Origin: Dinoroseobacter sp049801095
GTDB lineage: Bacteria > Pseudomonadota > Alphaproteobacteria > Rhodobacterales > Rhodobacteraceae
NCBI RefSeq assembly: GCF_049801095.1
Contig: NZ_JBNAGH010000007.1
Coordinates: 62,001-126,000, forward strand
Direction of reading: 5' to 3'
DNA length: 64,000 nucleotides
In this document: positions 50,410-59,900 of the stretch, one piece after another
How positions within the stretch are numbered: position 1 is the stretch's first letter
Layout of the letters: each line of letters begins with the position of its first letter
Notes under the pieces: generated by a model
Database searches by the model: none
What the model saw: the letters and a program-made list of their open reading frames with translations, nothing else
What the model was told of the DNA's origin: nothing
Translations under genes and position numbers: made by a program

Positions 50410-51921
50410 ATGGTCGCTGCAGCTTCTGACCCATCGGAGACCCTCGGCGCCGTGACCCATCCGCTCAAGACCCCACCCCTTTCGGACAGCCGCAGCTTCG
50501 AGGATGCACAAGCCGCGGTGGCCGAGCTGCGCCGGCTCTATGATGAGGCGATCGGGTTTCTGCAGACCAGCTTTGCCGATGCGGTGAAGGGTCCCATGCC
50601 CGCAGCGCGCTACCGGGCCTACTACCCGGAGATCCGGGTGCGCGTCTCTTCCTTCGACCAAGTGGACAGCCGTCTCTCCTTTGGCCATGTGGCCGAGCCC
50701 GGCACCTATGCGACCACGGTGACCCGCCCGGACCTTTTTGAGAATTACCTGATCCAGCAGATCGGGCTGGTGATCAAGAACCATGGAGTGCCAGTCGAGA
50801 TCGGCCCCTCGGACACCCCGATTCCGCTCCATTTCGCCATGACCAACGGTCCGGTCGCCGCCGTCCCACAGGAGGGCGTGCTGGCCTTCACCCTGCGCGA
50901 TGTCTTCGATGTGCCGGATCTGTCGACCACCCATGACGAGATCGTCAACGGGTTCGGCTTTGTCCATGAGGATGGCGCTGCCCCGCTCGCCCCCTTCACC
51001 GCCCAGCGGATCGACTACTCCCTCGCGCGGCTCCAGCACTACACCGCCACCGCGGCGGAGCATTTCCAGAACCACGTCCTTTTCACGAACTACCAGTTCT
51101 ATGTGGACGAGTTCATCCAGTTCGCGCGCGAAGCGCTGGCGGATCCAGAGAGCGGTTATACGAGCTTTGTCGCACCGGGCAATCTCCAGATCACCGATCC
51201 GGATGCCGAGCTGCCGCCGCCCGCCAAGGCACCGCAAATGCCGACCTATCACCTGACCCGTGAAGGGCAGGGGGGTATCACGCTCGTGAACATCGGGGTG
51301 GGCCCGTCCAATGCGAAGACGGCCACGGACCATATCGCCGTGCTGCGCCCCCACGCCTGGCTGATGCTTGGCCATTGTGCGGGACTGCGGAACACCCAGA
51401 GCCTCGGGGATTATGTGCTGGCCCATGCCTATCTGCGCGAGGACCATGTGCTCGACGATGATCTGCCGATCTGGGTGCCGATCCCAGCCCTGGCCGAGAT
51501 CCAGATCGCCCTTGAGGAGGCCGTAGGCGAGGTCACGCAGCTGTCGGGCTATGACCTCAAGCGGGTGATGCGGACGGGCACGGTGGCCACCATCGATAAT
51601 CGCAACTGGGAACTGCGCGATCAGTCCGGCCCGGTCCAGCGTCTGAGCCAGTCGCGGGCCGTCGCGCTCGATATGGAAAGTGCGACGATCGCGGCCAACG
51701 GGTTCCGCTTCCGGGTACCCTATGGCACGCTTCTCTGTGTCTCGGACAAGCCGCTCCATGGGGAATTGAAGCTGCCAGGCATGGCCACGGAATTCTATAC
51801 GACCCAGGTCGCGCGGCACCTTTTGATCGGCATTCGCGCCATGGAAACCCTGCGAGACATGCCTTTGGAACGGATCCACTCCCGAAAACTGCGTAGTTTT
51901 GAGGAGACCGCCTTCCTCTGA
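50410..51921 (+). CDS. amn: AMP nucleosidase
   Basis: The 503-aa enzyme splits AMP into adenine and ribose 5-phosphate. It aligns with E. coli Amn over most of its length: HYTATAAEHFQNHVLFTNYQFYVDEF, GITLVNIGVGPSNAKTATDH, LMLGHCAGLRNTQSLGDYVLAHAYLRED, DMESATIAANGFRFRVPYGTLLCVSDKPLHGE. The protein ends HSRKLRSFEETAFL, like E. coli Amn. ATG 50410 is preferred over an upstream TTG. Confidence 0.97.
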   Translation: MVAAASDPSETLGAVTHPLKTPPLSDSRSFEDAQAAVAELRRLYDEAIGFLQTSFADAVKGPMPAARYRAYYPEIRVRVSSFDQVDSRLSFGHVAEPGTYATTVTRPDLFENYLIQQIGLVIKNHGVPVEIGPSDTPIPLHFAMTNGPVAAVPQEGVLAFTLRDVFDVPDLSTTHDEIVNGFGFVHEDGAAPLAPFTAQRIDYSLARLQHYTATAAEHFQNHVLFTNYQFYVDEFIQFAREALADPESGYTSFVAPGNLQITDPDAELPPPAKAPQMPTYHLTREGQGGITLVNIGVGPSNAKTATDHIAVLRPHAWLMLGHCAGLRNTQSLGDYVLAHAYLREDHVLDDDLPIWVPIPALAEIQIALEEAVGEVTQLSGYDLKRVMRTGTVATIDNRNWELRDQSGPVQRLSQSRAVALDMESATIAANGFRFRVPYGTLLCVSDKPLHGELKLPGMATEFYTTQVARHLLIGIRAMETLRDMPLERIHSRKLRSFEETAFL

Positions 51922-51966
51922 ACCGGGTAGACCCCTTTTTTTTATAGGAAAAACGTCCGAGAAGTC

Positions 51967-51995
51967 TTGTCGTTTGCAACAAACCCCTGTTTACC
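51967..51995 (+). promoter_or_regulatory. Candidate promoter for the HU gene
   Basis: TTGTCG, 17 bases, TTTACC lie 50 bases upstream of the HU start. The leader then contains GCCCC-TGAAAAA-GGGGC, a possible short hairpin near the ribosome-binding site AGGGAGA. The match is moderate. Confidence 0.35.
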
Positions 51996-52044
51996 TTGCC
52001 GGTGAGCCCCTGAAAAAGGGGCGTACAGGAACAGGGAGAAACCT

Positions 52045-52335
52045 ATGGCCCAAAAGCCGCTCACCAAGACCCAACTCGTGGCAGCCCTCGCAGAAGGCGC
52101 AGAGCTCGACAAGAAGACGGCCTCCGCGGCGCTTGACACGCTGACCAACATCGTCACACGCGAAGTGACCGGTGGTGGTGCCGTGACCCTGCCCGGCATT
52201 GGCAAAGTCTACTGCCGCGAACGTCCCGAGCGGATGGTGCGTAACCCGGCAACGGGCGAGCAGATCAAGAAAGACGCCGACAAGGTGGTGAAAGTGACCA
52301 TCGCCAAGGCGCTGAAGGACAGCGTGAACGGCTGA
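52045..52335 (+). CDS. HU-family DNA-binding protein
   Basis: The 96-aa basic protein has a helical N-terminus (LTKTQLVAALAEGAELDKKTASAALDTL) and the DNA-binding arm GIGKVYCRERPERMVRNPATGEQIKKDADKVVKV, where RNPATGE with its intercalating Pro is the HU/IHF hallmark. It differs from typical HU (about 90 aa) by a short lysine-rich start, a common alphaproteobacterial variant. It compacts and bends DNA. It is a single gene with its own terminator. Confidence 0.93.
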   Translation: MAQKPLTKTQLVAALAEGAELDKKTASAALDTLTNIVTREVTGGGAVTLPGIGKVYCRERPERMVRNPATGEQIKKDADKVVKVTIAKALKDSVNG

Positions 52336-52364
52336 TCGCCGGGACCGCTCGAGCAAGGACATGA

Positions 52365-52390
52365 GGGTCGCCCGGTGGCGACCCTTTTTT
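52365..52390 (+). terminator. Rho-independent terminator after the HU gene
   Basis: GGGTCGCC-CGGT-GGCGACCC forms an 8-bp stem followed by TTTTTT. Confidence 0.95.
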
Positions 52391-52422
52391 GTCGGCGGGA
52401 TAAGCGCCGGGAAGGACGCAGG

Positions 52423-53292
52423 ATGCAGATGGATTGGCGCGCATTGGGCATGGGAATGGCGTTTGCCCTCATGTGGTCGAGCGCCTTCACGTCGGCGCGG
52501 ATCATCGTCTCGGCGGCACCACCGCTGACGACCCTCTCCCTGCGGTTTCTGATCTCAGGGCTCTTGGCCATTGGGATCGCATTGGCCTTGGGCCAGACAT
52601 GGCGGCTGACCCGGGCCCAATGGCGGGCGACCATGCTCTTCGGGATCTGCCAGAACGCGCTTTATCTCGGGCTGAATTTCGTGGCGATGCAGACGGTGCA
52701 GGCCTCACTTGCGGCGATCATCGCCTCCACCATGCCGCTCGTTGTGGCGCTGGGCGGTTGGATCGTCCTGCGCGAGAAACTGCGTCCCTTGGCGATTGTC
52801 GGTCTTTTTGCCGGGATCGCCGGGGTGGCCATGATCATGGGCGCGCGGCTGCAGGCGGGGGTGGACCTTCTTGGGGTGCTCTATTGCGGGATCGGGGTGC
52901 TGGCGCTGGCCTTTGCCACCATGGCCTTGCGCACCGCGTCTTCGGGCGGGAACCTTCTGATGGTGATCGGGTTGCAGATGCTGGTCGGGGCCGCAGCCCT
53001 TGCGGTGATCGGCCTGCCGACCGAGACGCTCAGCGTGACCTGGAGCTGGCAGCTTATCGCGGCTTTTGCCTATACCACGCTGGTGCCGGGACTGGCCGCG
53101 ACCTGGGTCTGGTTCCTGCTGGTGGAGCGGATCGGGGCCGTGCGCGCGGCGACCTTCCATTTCCTCAACCCGGTCTTCGGGGTGGCCATCGCGGCGCTCT
53201 TGCTGGGCGAAGCGCTGGGCGGGCGCGATGTGCTGGGCGTTGCGATCGTCACCGCCGGGATCCTCGCGGTGCAGCTCGCCCGGGTCCGCTAA
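52423..53292 (+). CDS. DMT-superfamily (EamA) transporter
   Basis: The 289-aa protein has ten membrane helices in two EamA repeats: FALMWSSAFTSARI at helix 1, LRFLISGLLAIGIAL, NALYLGLNFVAMQTVQASLAAIIASTMPL and, near the end, AATFHFLNPVFGVAIAALLLGEALG. This is the YdcZ/RhaT-like exporter family of unknown substrate, not closely similar to the transporter at 37.3 kb. ATG 52423 follows GAAGGA. Its stop overlaps the 3' end of moeA on the other strand. Confidence 0.9.
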   Translation: MQMDWRALGMGMAFALMWSSAFTSARIIVSAAPPLTTLSLRFLISGLLAIGIALALGQTWRLTRAQWRATMLFGICQNALYLGLNFVAMQTVQASLAAIIASTMPLVVALGGWIVLREKLRPLAIVGLFAGIAGVAMIMGARLQAGVDLLGVLYCGIGVLALAFATMALRTASSGGNLLMVIGLQMLVGAAALAVIGLPTETLSVTWSWQLIAAFAYTTLVPGLAATWVWFLLVERIGAVRAATFHFLNPVFGVAIAALLLGEALGGRDVLGVAIVTAGILAVQLARVR

Positions 53293-55064
53293 CTCGGGCT
53301 GAGCAGGCTCGCATAGGGCAGAAAGCGCACGGGCGTGCCCGGTGTGATCTCTTGCGCCTCGGGGCCGAGTGCGACGAGCCCTTCGGCCCAGGACAGACCC
53401 GAAACACGGCCCGAGCCTTCGGAGGCAAAGGTTTCCACCCGTCCTTCCGCATCAAGACGCGCGCGCAGGTATTCGTTGCGCCCGGGCTTCTTGCGCTTGG
53501 AAAAGGCGGCGGGCAGATCTAGGCCCAGAGGCTCCAGCCACGCCCCTCCGGCCAGTCGTGACAGAGCCGGGCGGGCAAAGATCAGCGCGCAGACCAGGGC
53601 CGCGACCGGATTGCCCGGCAGGCCAAAGACCGGCACCCCTTGCCAGAGGGCCAGCGCCAGCGGGCGGCCCGGCTTCAGGGCGATCCGCCAAGAGGTCATG
53701 GTGCCCTCGCTGCGCAGGATCGCGGACATATGGTCCTCATCCCCCGCCGATGCCCCACCCGAGGTCAGGATGACGTCGCAGCGCGCTGCGGCGCTGTTCA
53801 GGATCTCGCGCAGGGCGTCGCGATCATCGGGCGCTCGGCCCAGATCTACCGGCTCATAGGCCCAGCCCTCGGCGAGGCCCAGCAACATGGGCCGGTTCGC
53901 GTCATAGATCCGGTGCGGATCTTCGGTCTCGCCCGGGCGCACCAGTTCATCCCCGGTGGACAGCACGCCCACCCGCAAGCGCCGGTGCACCGCAACCTCG
54001 GCAATCCCGACGGAGGCGAGCAGCGCGAGATCGGGCGCGCGCAAGCGGTGGCCCTCGGGCAGGACCGGATGGCCGCGCCGCATGTCTTCGCCCGCTTTGC
54101 GCGTGTTCGACCCCAGCTTCAGCCCGGGGGCAAAGCGGATCGCACCCTCGGTCAGGGTGACATCTTCTTCCAGAACGACCGTATCCACCCCGGCAGGCAG
54201 GCTCGCTCCGGTCAGGATCCGAAGGGCGCTGCCATGGGGGACGGCCCCGTCGAAGGGCACGCCTGCCGCCGCGCGCCCCTCGGCTAGAGGCAGGGTCACA
54301 TCGCCGGGCCCGAGCGCGCCATGGGCAAAGCCGTAGCCGTCCACCGCGGCATTCGGCGCGGGCGGATTGTCCCGTGTCGCAATCGCCGCCGTTGCAAGGA
54401 TCCGACCCAGGGCTGCCTCACTCGCGCAGGTCTCAACCGGGGCGACCGGATCCAGCCCCGCGCGCAAAAGCTCCAGCGCCTCGGCCACAGGGGTCCAGTC
54501 GACACCGGGCGGCAAGGCAAAGCAGTCATTGCGCAGCTGCGATGGGGGCTGGTCCGGCGCTGTTGCAGCGGTCAGGCCACTCTCGGCGAGGATGAAATCG
54601 GCGATCCCGCCCGTGTCATCCAGATCCAGCACCGGGACCTGCAGGCCCTCGGGCGCTCCGTTCGAGGCCACGGCGCGAACCGTATCATCCCCGCGCGCGA
54701 TCAGGTCCTTGCCGGTCTCGACCCGGTGGGCCTCCAGCTTGGGATGGCGGGAGCGTTTATACCCCTCCACCAGCACCAGATCGACGGGTTCGAGCTTGGG
54801 CAGCAGCGCTTCGAGCTCCGGCTCGGCCGTCTCGCGCAGCTCATGCATCATCGCCCAGCGTTTGCGCGAGGCGAGCACCACCTCGACCGCGCCCGCCAGC
54901 CGATGCCGGTGGCTGTCCTTGCCGGGCTGGTCCACATCCACCGCATGATGGGCGTGTTTCAGGGTCGAGACGCGGAACCCGCGCCCGGTGATCTCGGCGA
55001 CCAGACGCTCCATCAGCCCGGTCTTGCCGGAGTTCTTCCAACCAACGACGCCAAAGAGCTTCAT
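53289..55064 (-). CDS. moeA: Fused MobB-MoeA molybdopterin cofactor protein
   Basis: Encodes 591 aa. Residues 1-165 are MobB-like with the P-loop GWKNSGKTGLMERL and LVEGYKRSRHPKLE. From about 185 the protein is MoeA, which inserts molybdenum into adenylated molybdopterin. Its motifs are NAAVDGYGFA, RILTGASLPAGVDTVV, STGDELV, DANRPML, TSGGASAGDEDH and GLPGNPVAALV. MobB and MoeA are usually separate; the join lacks a stop or frameshift. The gene overlaps mobA by four bases and converges with a transporter gene. Confidence 0.93.
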   Translation of the reverse strand: MKLFGVVGWKNSGKTGLMERLVAEITGRGFRVSTLKHAHHAVDVDQPGKDSHRHRLAGAVEVVLASRKRWAMMHELRETAEPELEALLPKLEPVDLVLVEGYKRSRHPKLEAHRVETGKDLIARGDDTVRAVASNGAPEGLQVPVLDLDDTGGIADFILAESGLTAATAPDQPPSQLRNDCFALPPGVDWTPVAEALELLRAGLDPVAPVETCASEAALGRILATAAIATRDNPPAPNAAVDGYGFAHGALGPGDVTLPLAEGRAAAGVPFDGAVPHGSALRILTGASLPAGVDTVVLEEDVTLTEGAIRFAPGLKLGSNTRKAGEDMRRGHPVLPEGHRLRAPDLALLASVGIAEVAVHRRLRVGVLSTGDELVRPGETEDPHRIYDANRPMLLGLAEGWAYEPVDLGRAPDDRDALREILNSAAARCDVILTSGGASAGDEDHMSAILRSEGTMTSWRIALKPGRPLALALWQGVPVFGLPGNPVAALVCALIFARPALSRLAGGAWLEPLGLDLPAAFSKRKKPGRNEYLRARLDAEGRVETFASEGSGRVSGLSWAEGLVALGPEAQEITPGTPVRFLPYASLLSPS

Positions 55065-55696
55065 GAGAGCGCTCCGCCTAGGCGCGCGCGCGCGATCTTG
55101 AGGTCTTCGGGCGTGTTCACATTGAAGAACGGGTCGGGCCCGGGCGTGTCGAACAGCGCCGTCGCCGTGCCATGCCGGTCCGTCCAGAGCACGACCTTGC
55201 GCAGCCCGTCCGTCAGGGCCGCGCGCAGGTCATCGCGCAAGGCCACGGGCCAGAGGCCAAAGGTCGGATGCCGGCCCAGACCGCTCTTGCGTCCACCATC
55301 GGGCGAAGCGGCCATGGCGATGGGATGCCCGGTCTCCGCCCGCGCCGCATCGAGCCGGGCGACCAGATCCTCCGGAAAGAACGGCGTATCGGCGGCCACG
55401 CTTACCAGCGCCTCCGCGCCCTCGCTTGCGGCCCAATCAAGCCCGGCGAGCACCCCGGCGAGCGGACCGGCAAACCCCTCGATACTGTCGGCAATCACCG
55501 GCAGCCCGAGATCCGCGAAGCGCGCCGCGTCGCCATTTGCGTTGAGCGCGATGGACCCGGCCTGCGGGATCAGACGCTGGATCACATGGGCGAGGATCGG
55601 TTGCCCGCCCAGATCGCGCAGGCTCTTGTCGCCACCGCCCATGCGCGTGGCCAACCCACCCGCGAGGATCACCGCCGGATAGCGCGGCGTGCTCAT
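55061..55696 (-). CDS. mobA: Molybdenum cofactor guanylyltransferase
   Basis: The 211-aa nucleotidyltransferase attaches GMP to Mo-molybdopterin to make the MGD cofactor used by formate dehydrogenase and related enzymes. Seen are AVILAGGLATRMGGGDKSL (8-26), ALNANGDAARF, VIADSIEGFAGPLAGVLAGL, the metal-binding VAADTPFFP and FFNVNTPEDL. It overlaps fdhD and moeA by four bases on each side, so the three are one operon. Confidence 0.95.
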   Translation of the reverse strand: MSTPRYPAVILAGGLATRMGGGDKSLRDLGGQPILAHVIQRLIPQAGSIALNANGDAARFADLGLPVIADSIEGFAGPLAGVLAGLDWAASEGAEALVSVAADTPFFPEDLVARLDAARAETGHPIAMAASPDGGRKSGLGRHPTFGLWPVALRDDLRAALTDGLRKVVLWTDRHGTATALFDTPGPDPFFNVNTPEDLKIARARLGGALS

Positions 55697-56577
55697 GCGC
55701 GGGCACTCTTGCGGCGGGTCTTGGGGTCTTCCTCAGCGACGCTGGCCAGATCGGCGTCCCAGATCAGGCGGTCTTCCCCGGCCAGACACATGAAGCGCTT
55801 GCCGCGCATCCGCCCGATCACGGTCAGCCCGACTTCCTGGGCGATTTCAACGCCCCAGGCGGTGAAGCCCGATCGGGAAGCCAGCACCGGGATGCCCATG
55901 AGCGCGGTTTTGATCACCATCTCGGAGGTCAGGCGACCGGTCGTGTAGAGGATCTTGTCCGCGCCCGAGACGCCCTCGGCCCGCATCCAGCCCGCGACCT
56001 TATCCACCGCATTATGACGGCCCACATCTTCCATATAGACGAGCGGGCGATTGCCTTGGCAGAGCACCGTGCCATGGATCGCGCCCGCACTCAGGTAAAG
56101 GCTCGGCGTCGTGTTGATCCGCGCTGCCAGATCATAGAGCCAGGAGGTCCGGACCTGCGTTGCGGGCAGGGTCAGCCCCTCGAGCCCCTCCATGATGTCG
56201 CCAAAGACCGTGCCCACGGCGCAGCCCGAGGTTCGGGTCTTCTTGGCGAGCTTGTCCTCGTAATCGGTCTCGGTCTCTGTCCGCACAACCACCACGTCGA
56301 GATCCTCGTCATACTCGACCCCGGTGATCACGTCGGCCTCCGACAGCATCCCCTGATTGCTGAGAAATCCCATGGCCAGATATTCCGGGTAATCCCCGAT
56401 GGTCATGGCGGTCACGATCTCGCGGCTGTTGAGGAAGATCGTCAGGGGGCGCTCCTCGACCACGGCGATTTCGGCGGCGGCCCCGGTCTGGTCGACCCCG
56501 GTCACCGCCCGCGTCAGGCGCGCCTGCCCGGGATCCGGCGCGATCAGATAGTCGTCGCTGCTGTTTTCCGCCGCCAT
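55693..56577 (-). CDS. fdhD: Formate dehydrogenase accessory sulfurtransferase FdhD
   Basis: The 294-aa protein carries sulfur from a desulfurase to the molybdenum of formate dehydrogenase. Family segments: EERPLTIFLNSREIVTAMTIGDYPEYLAMGFL, RTSGCAVGTVFGD, VYMEDVGRHNAVDKVAGW and SRSGFTAWGVEIAQEVGLTVIG. The E. coli CxxC (Cys121/Cys124) is reduced to Cys119-Ala-Val-Gly122. ATG 56577 follows GGAGG; the frame is open further upstream but not conserved. No formate dehydrogenase structural gene is in the window. Confidence 0.95.
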   Translation of the reverse strand: MAAENSSDDYLIAPDPGQARLTRAVTGVDQTGAAAEIAVVEERPLTIFLNSREIVTAMTIGDYPEYLAMGFLSNQGMLSEADVITGVEYDEDLDVVVVRTETETDYEDKLAKKTRTSGCAVGTVFGDIMEGLEGLTLPATQVRTSWLYDLAARINTTPSLYLSAGAIHGTVLCQGNRPLVYMEDVGRHNAVDKVAGWMRAEGVSGADKILYTTGRLTSEMVIKTALMGIPVLASRSGFTAWGVEIAQEVGLTVIGRMRGKRFMCLAGEDRLIWDADLASVAEEDPKTRRKSARA

Positions 56578-56901
56578 GGCCTGCCGATCCTCCCGTGGTC
56601 CTGCGCCGATCCTCCAACCTGCCGTATTTCCGCCCGCTTTTCGTCCGGCGGGCCTGCAAAACAGGCGGAGATATCCACCGATCAGTTGCGCCAGCCCGGC
56701 CCCGAGTGTCAAGCAGGCGGCCGTGCCGTAGGGTCAGTTAAAAAATGGTTAACAAACCCCTAGGCCTTTGTGTCCTGTCATGCTGTTGTTAGTTCAACGC
56801 GTCAGGACTGTTTCGTGATCGGGCAAGCTCTCGCAGCTTGTCTCGCGACAGTCATGCTTTGGCTGGGCGCGGCGATAACGGACAACAGGGATATTGAGAC
56901 C
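56578..56901. other. Intergenic region upstream of the nuclease gene
   Basis: This is 324 bases between divergent fdhD and the nuclease gene. The main element is the CtrA-type box at 56738-56752. A weak open frame from GTG 56770 joins the nuclease frame and contains a hydrophobic stretch, but it lacks an RBS. A short AT-rich segment around 56738-56760 contrasts with the flanks. Confidence 0.5.
56738..56752 (+). promoter_or_regulatory. Perfect CtrA binding-site consensus (TTAA-N7-TTAA)
   Basis: TTAA (56738-56741), AAAATGG, TTAA (56749-56752), followed by C, matches the CtrA full-site consensus exactly. It lies 149 bases upstream of the predicted nuclease start and about 160 bases from divergent fdhD. 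CtrA in Rhodobacterales controls motility, gene-transfer-agent and competence-linked genes. Confidence 0.65.
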
Positions 56902-59900
56902 ATGGCACGCGATTTTACCCAGGATGACACGCTGCAGGCGGCGCTGGCGGGGAGCCTTCTGATCAACGAGGTGGTGGGCAACACCACGAGCACCGATGCG
57001 GAGTATATCGAGCTGATCGGGACGCCGGGCGCCTCTCTCGACGGGCTGTCGCTGATCGTGGTTGAAGGGGATAGCGGCTCGCCCATCGGCACTATCGACA
57101 AGCGGCTTGATTTTGGTCCGGGCGATGCGGTGCTCGGCAACGGCTTCTTCCTTGTGGCCAGTGTGCAGGCGCAGACCGTGTACGAGGTGGGTACGAACCT
57201 CGAACTGCCCGCCAATTTTCTTGAGAACTCCTCCTACACGCTGGCACTGGTCGAAACCGCCTCCCTGAGCGGGACCGAGGTGACTGGGGCAGAGGTCGTG
57301 ATCGACGCGGTCGGAGTGACGGACGGGGGCGATGGCGACACCTTCTTCTTTGGTGCGCCAGTGATCGGACCTGATGGGTCCTTCATACCCGCGGGTGTGG
57401 GGCTCGTGCAGGACGGGGTGAATACCGGCGAGACGACCGATTGGCAGCTCCTCGATTTCAACAATGGCGCGCCCAATGACCCGACCCTGGGCGAGGGCGA
57501 CGTGGCCGAAGAGGCGATCCTGATCAACGAGGTGCTTGGCTCCACCACAGGTCCGGATAGCGAGTATATCGAGCTGGTCGGCACCCCCGGTGCGTCCCTG
57601 GACGGGTTGTCGATCATCATCATCGAAGGGGATGCGGGCTCGCCGCAGGGCAATATCGATGCGCAGTTTGATTTCGGGCCGGGGGATGCGATTGGCGGCA
57701 ATGGGTTCTTCCTGATCGCCAATGAGACCGCCGCCCAGACCTATTCCGTGACGCCGAACGCGGTGCTCCCGGCAGACTTCCTGGAAAACTCGACCTATAC
57801 GATCGCACTGGTGGAGACCGCCTCGATCACCGGGGATGCCGTGACCGGAGCCGAGACCGTGCTCGACACGGTCGGTGTCAGTGATGGTGGCGATGGCGAT
57901 ACGGTGTTCTTTGATGCGCCGGTTGTGGGGCCCGATGGCAACTTCCTGCCCGCAGGTGTGGGCCGGATCGAGGATGGGGTCGATACCGACACCGCCGAGG
58001 ATTGGCAGATCCTGAACTTCAACAATGGCGCACCGAACGATCCGACCCCGGGCACGGCGGTCGAAGTGCCGCTGGTGATCAATGAGGTGCTCGGCTCCAC
58101 CACCGGCGCGGATAGCGAATATGTCGAGCTCTTTGGGACGCCCGGCGCGTCGCTGGACGGGCTGTCGATCATCGTGATCGAAGGGGATGTGGAAGCAACC
58201 CAGGGCACCATCGACGGCCAGTTCGATTTCGGCCCCGGCGACACGATTGGTGAGAACGGTTTCTTCCTCGTGGCCAATGCGACGGCCGCGGGGACCTATG
58301 CTGTGACCCCGGATCTCGAACTGCCCGCGGATTTCTTTGAGAATTCGACCTACACGGTGGCCCTCGTGGAAACCGCCTCGATCGAGGGGGACACGGTTAC
58401 CGGCAACGAGGTCGTTGTGGATGCGGTCGGGGTTTCCGATGGCGGTGAGGGCGATGCAACCTTCTTTGACGCGCCGACCCTTGGCCCGGATGGGGACTTC
58501 CTGCCCGCAGGCGTGGGCCGTGTCGAAGACGGGGTCGACACGGACACGGTCGAGGATTGGGACTTCCTGAACTTCTTCAACGACTCGCCGCCCAACACGC
58601 CCACTGCCGGGGGTGGAGGCTCCACGGGGGGCGGGGATGTCACGCTGGATGACGACCCGACCTTGCTGTCCACGATCCAGGGCAGTGGCGATGCCAGCCC
58701 GCTTGCGGGCACGGAAGTGGTGATCGAGGTTGTGGTGACCGGCGACTATCAGGACGGAGATGCGGACACGTTCCGCGATCTCGGCGGTTTCTTCGCCATG
58801 GAAGAGCTCGAGGATTTCGATGCGGATACCAGTACGTCCGAAGGCATTTTCGTGGATGATAGCGGGATCGTGGACGGGCTCGATGTGTCCGAGGGCGATA
58901 TCATCCGCGTGGTCGGCGTCGTGCAGGAGGATTTCGGCCGCACGGTTCTCGTCGCCAGCCAGATCCGCATTGAGGAGGCGGGCGCCTTCCCGGATGTCTC
59001 TGACCTCGCGGTGCAGACCGAACTGCCCGGGCTTGATGAGCGCGAGGCGTTTGAGTCGATGCTGGTCGAGATCACCGACACGCTGACCATCACCGAGAGC
59101 TTTGATTACGAGCAGTTTGGCGAGATCACCGTCTCCTCCGAGGGGATCATCTATCAATACAGCCAGCTCAATGACCCGGATGTGGACGGCAACGCGGCCT
59201 ATCAGGACTTCATCGCCGACAACACGATCCAGATCGATGATGGCACGGACGGGCGGCGCAGCGATTTCGATCCGCTCTTTGAGCCCGATGGCGATCTGCT
59301 GGGCGGTGTCGAGGATGGCCCGCGCCATGGGCAGGAGCTTGAGCCGCTGGTCGGTGTCATGGATTTCGGCTTTGGCGAGTACAAGCTGCGCGTGCCGCAA
59401 TCGGGCGAGTTCGAGGCCATCGAGGACAGCAATCCGCGCCCGGAAGGCCCCGAGGATGTGGGCGGCAGCCTCAAGGTCGTGAGCTTCAACGTGCTGAACT
59501 ATTTCACCACGCTCGAAGGTCAGACCGACAATGGCAACAACCCGCGCGGGGCCGACAGCCCCGAGGAGCTGGAGCGGCAGGCCGAAAAGCTCGTCACCGC
59601 CTTCCTCGAGATGGACGCGGATGTCTACGGCCTGATCGAGCTGGAAAACGACTTCCTCAGCAACCCGACGGACCCGACCGATGTCACCGCGATCCAGGAT
59701 CTGGTGAACCGGATCAATGCCGCGCTGGGTGAGGACGTCTATGCCGTCGTCGATCCGGGGCAGGAGTTCGTTGGGACGGACGCGATCGCCGTGGGCTTCA
59801 TCTACAACACCCAGACGGTGGAGCTGGTGGGCGACGCGGCGATCCTCGACACCCAGGCCTTCCTCGATCCGCTGGATGACGGCGATGACAGCAATGGCGA

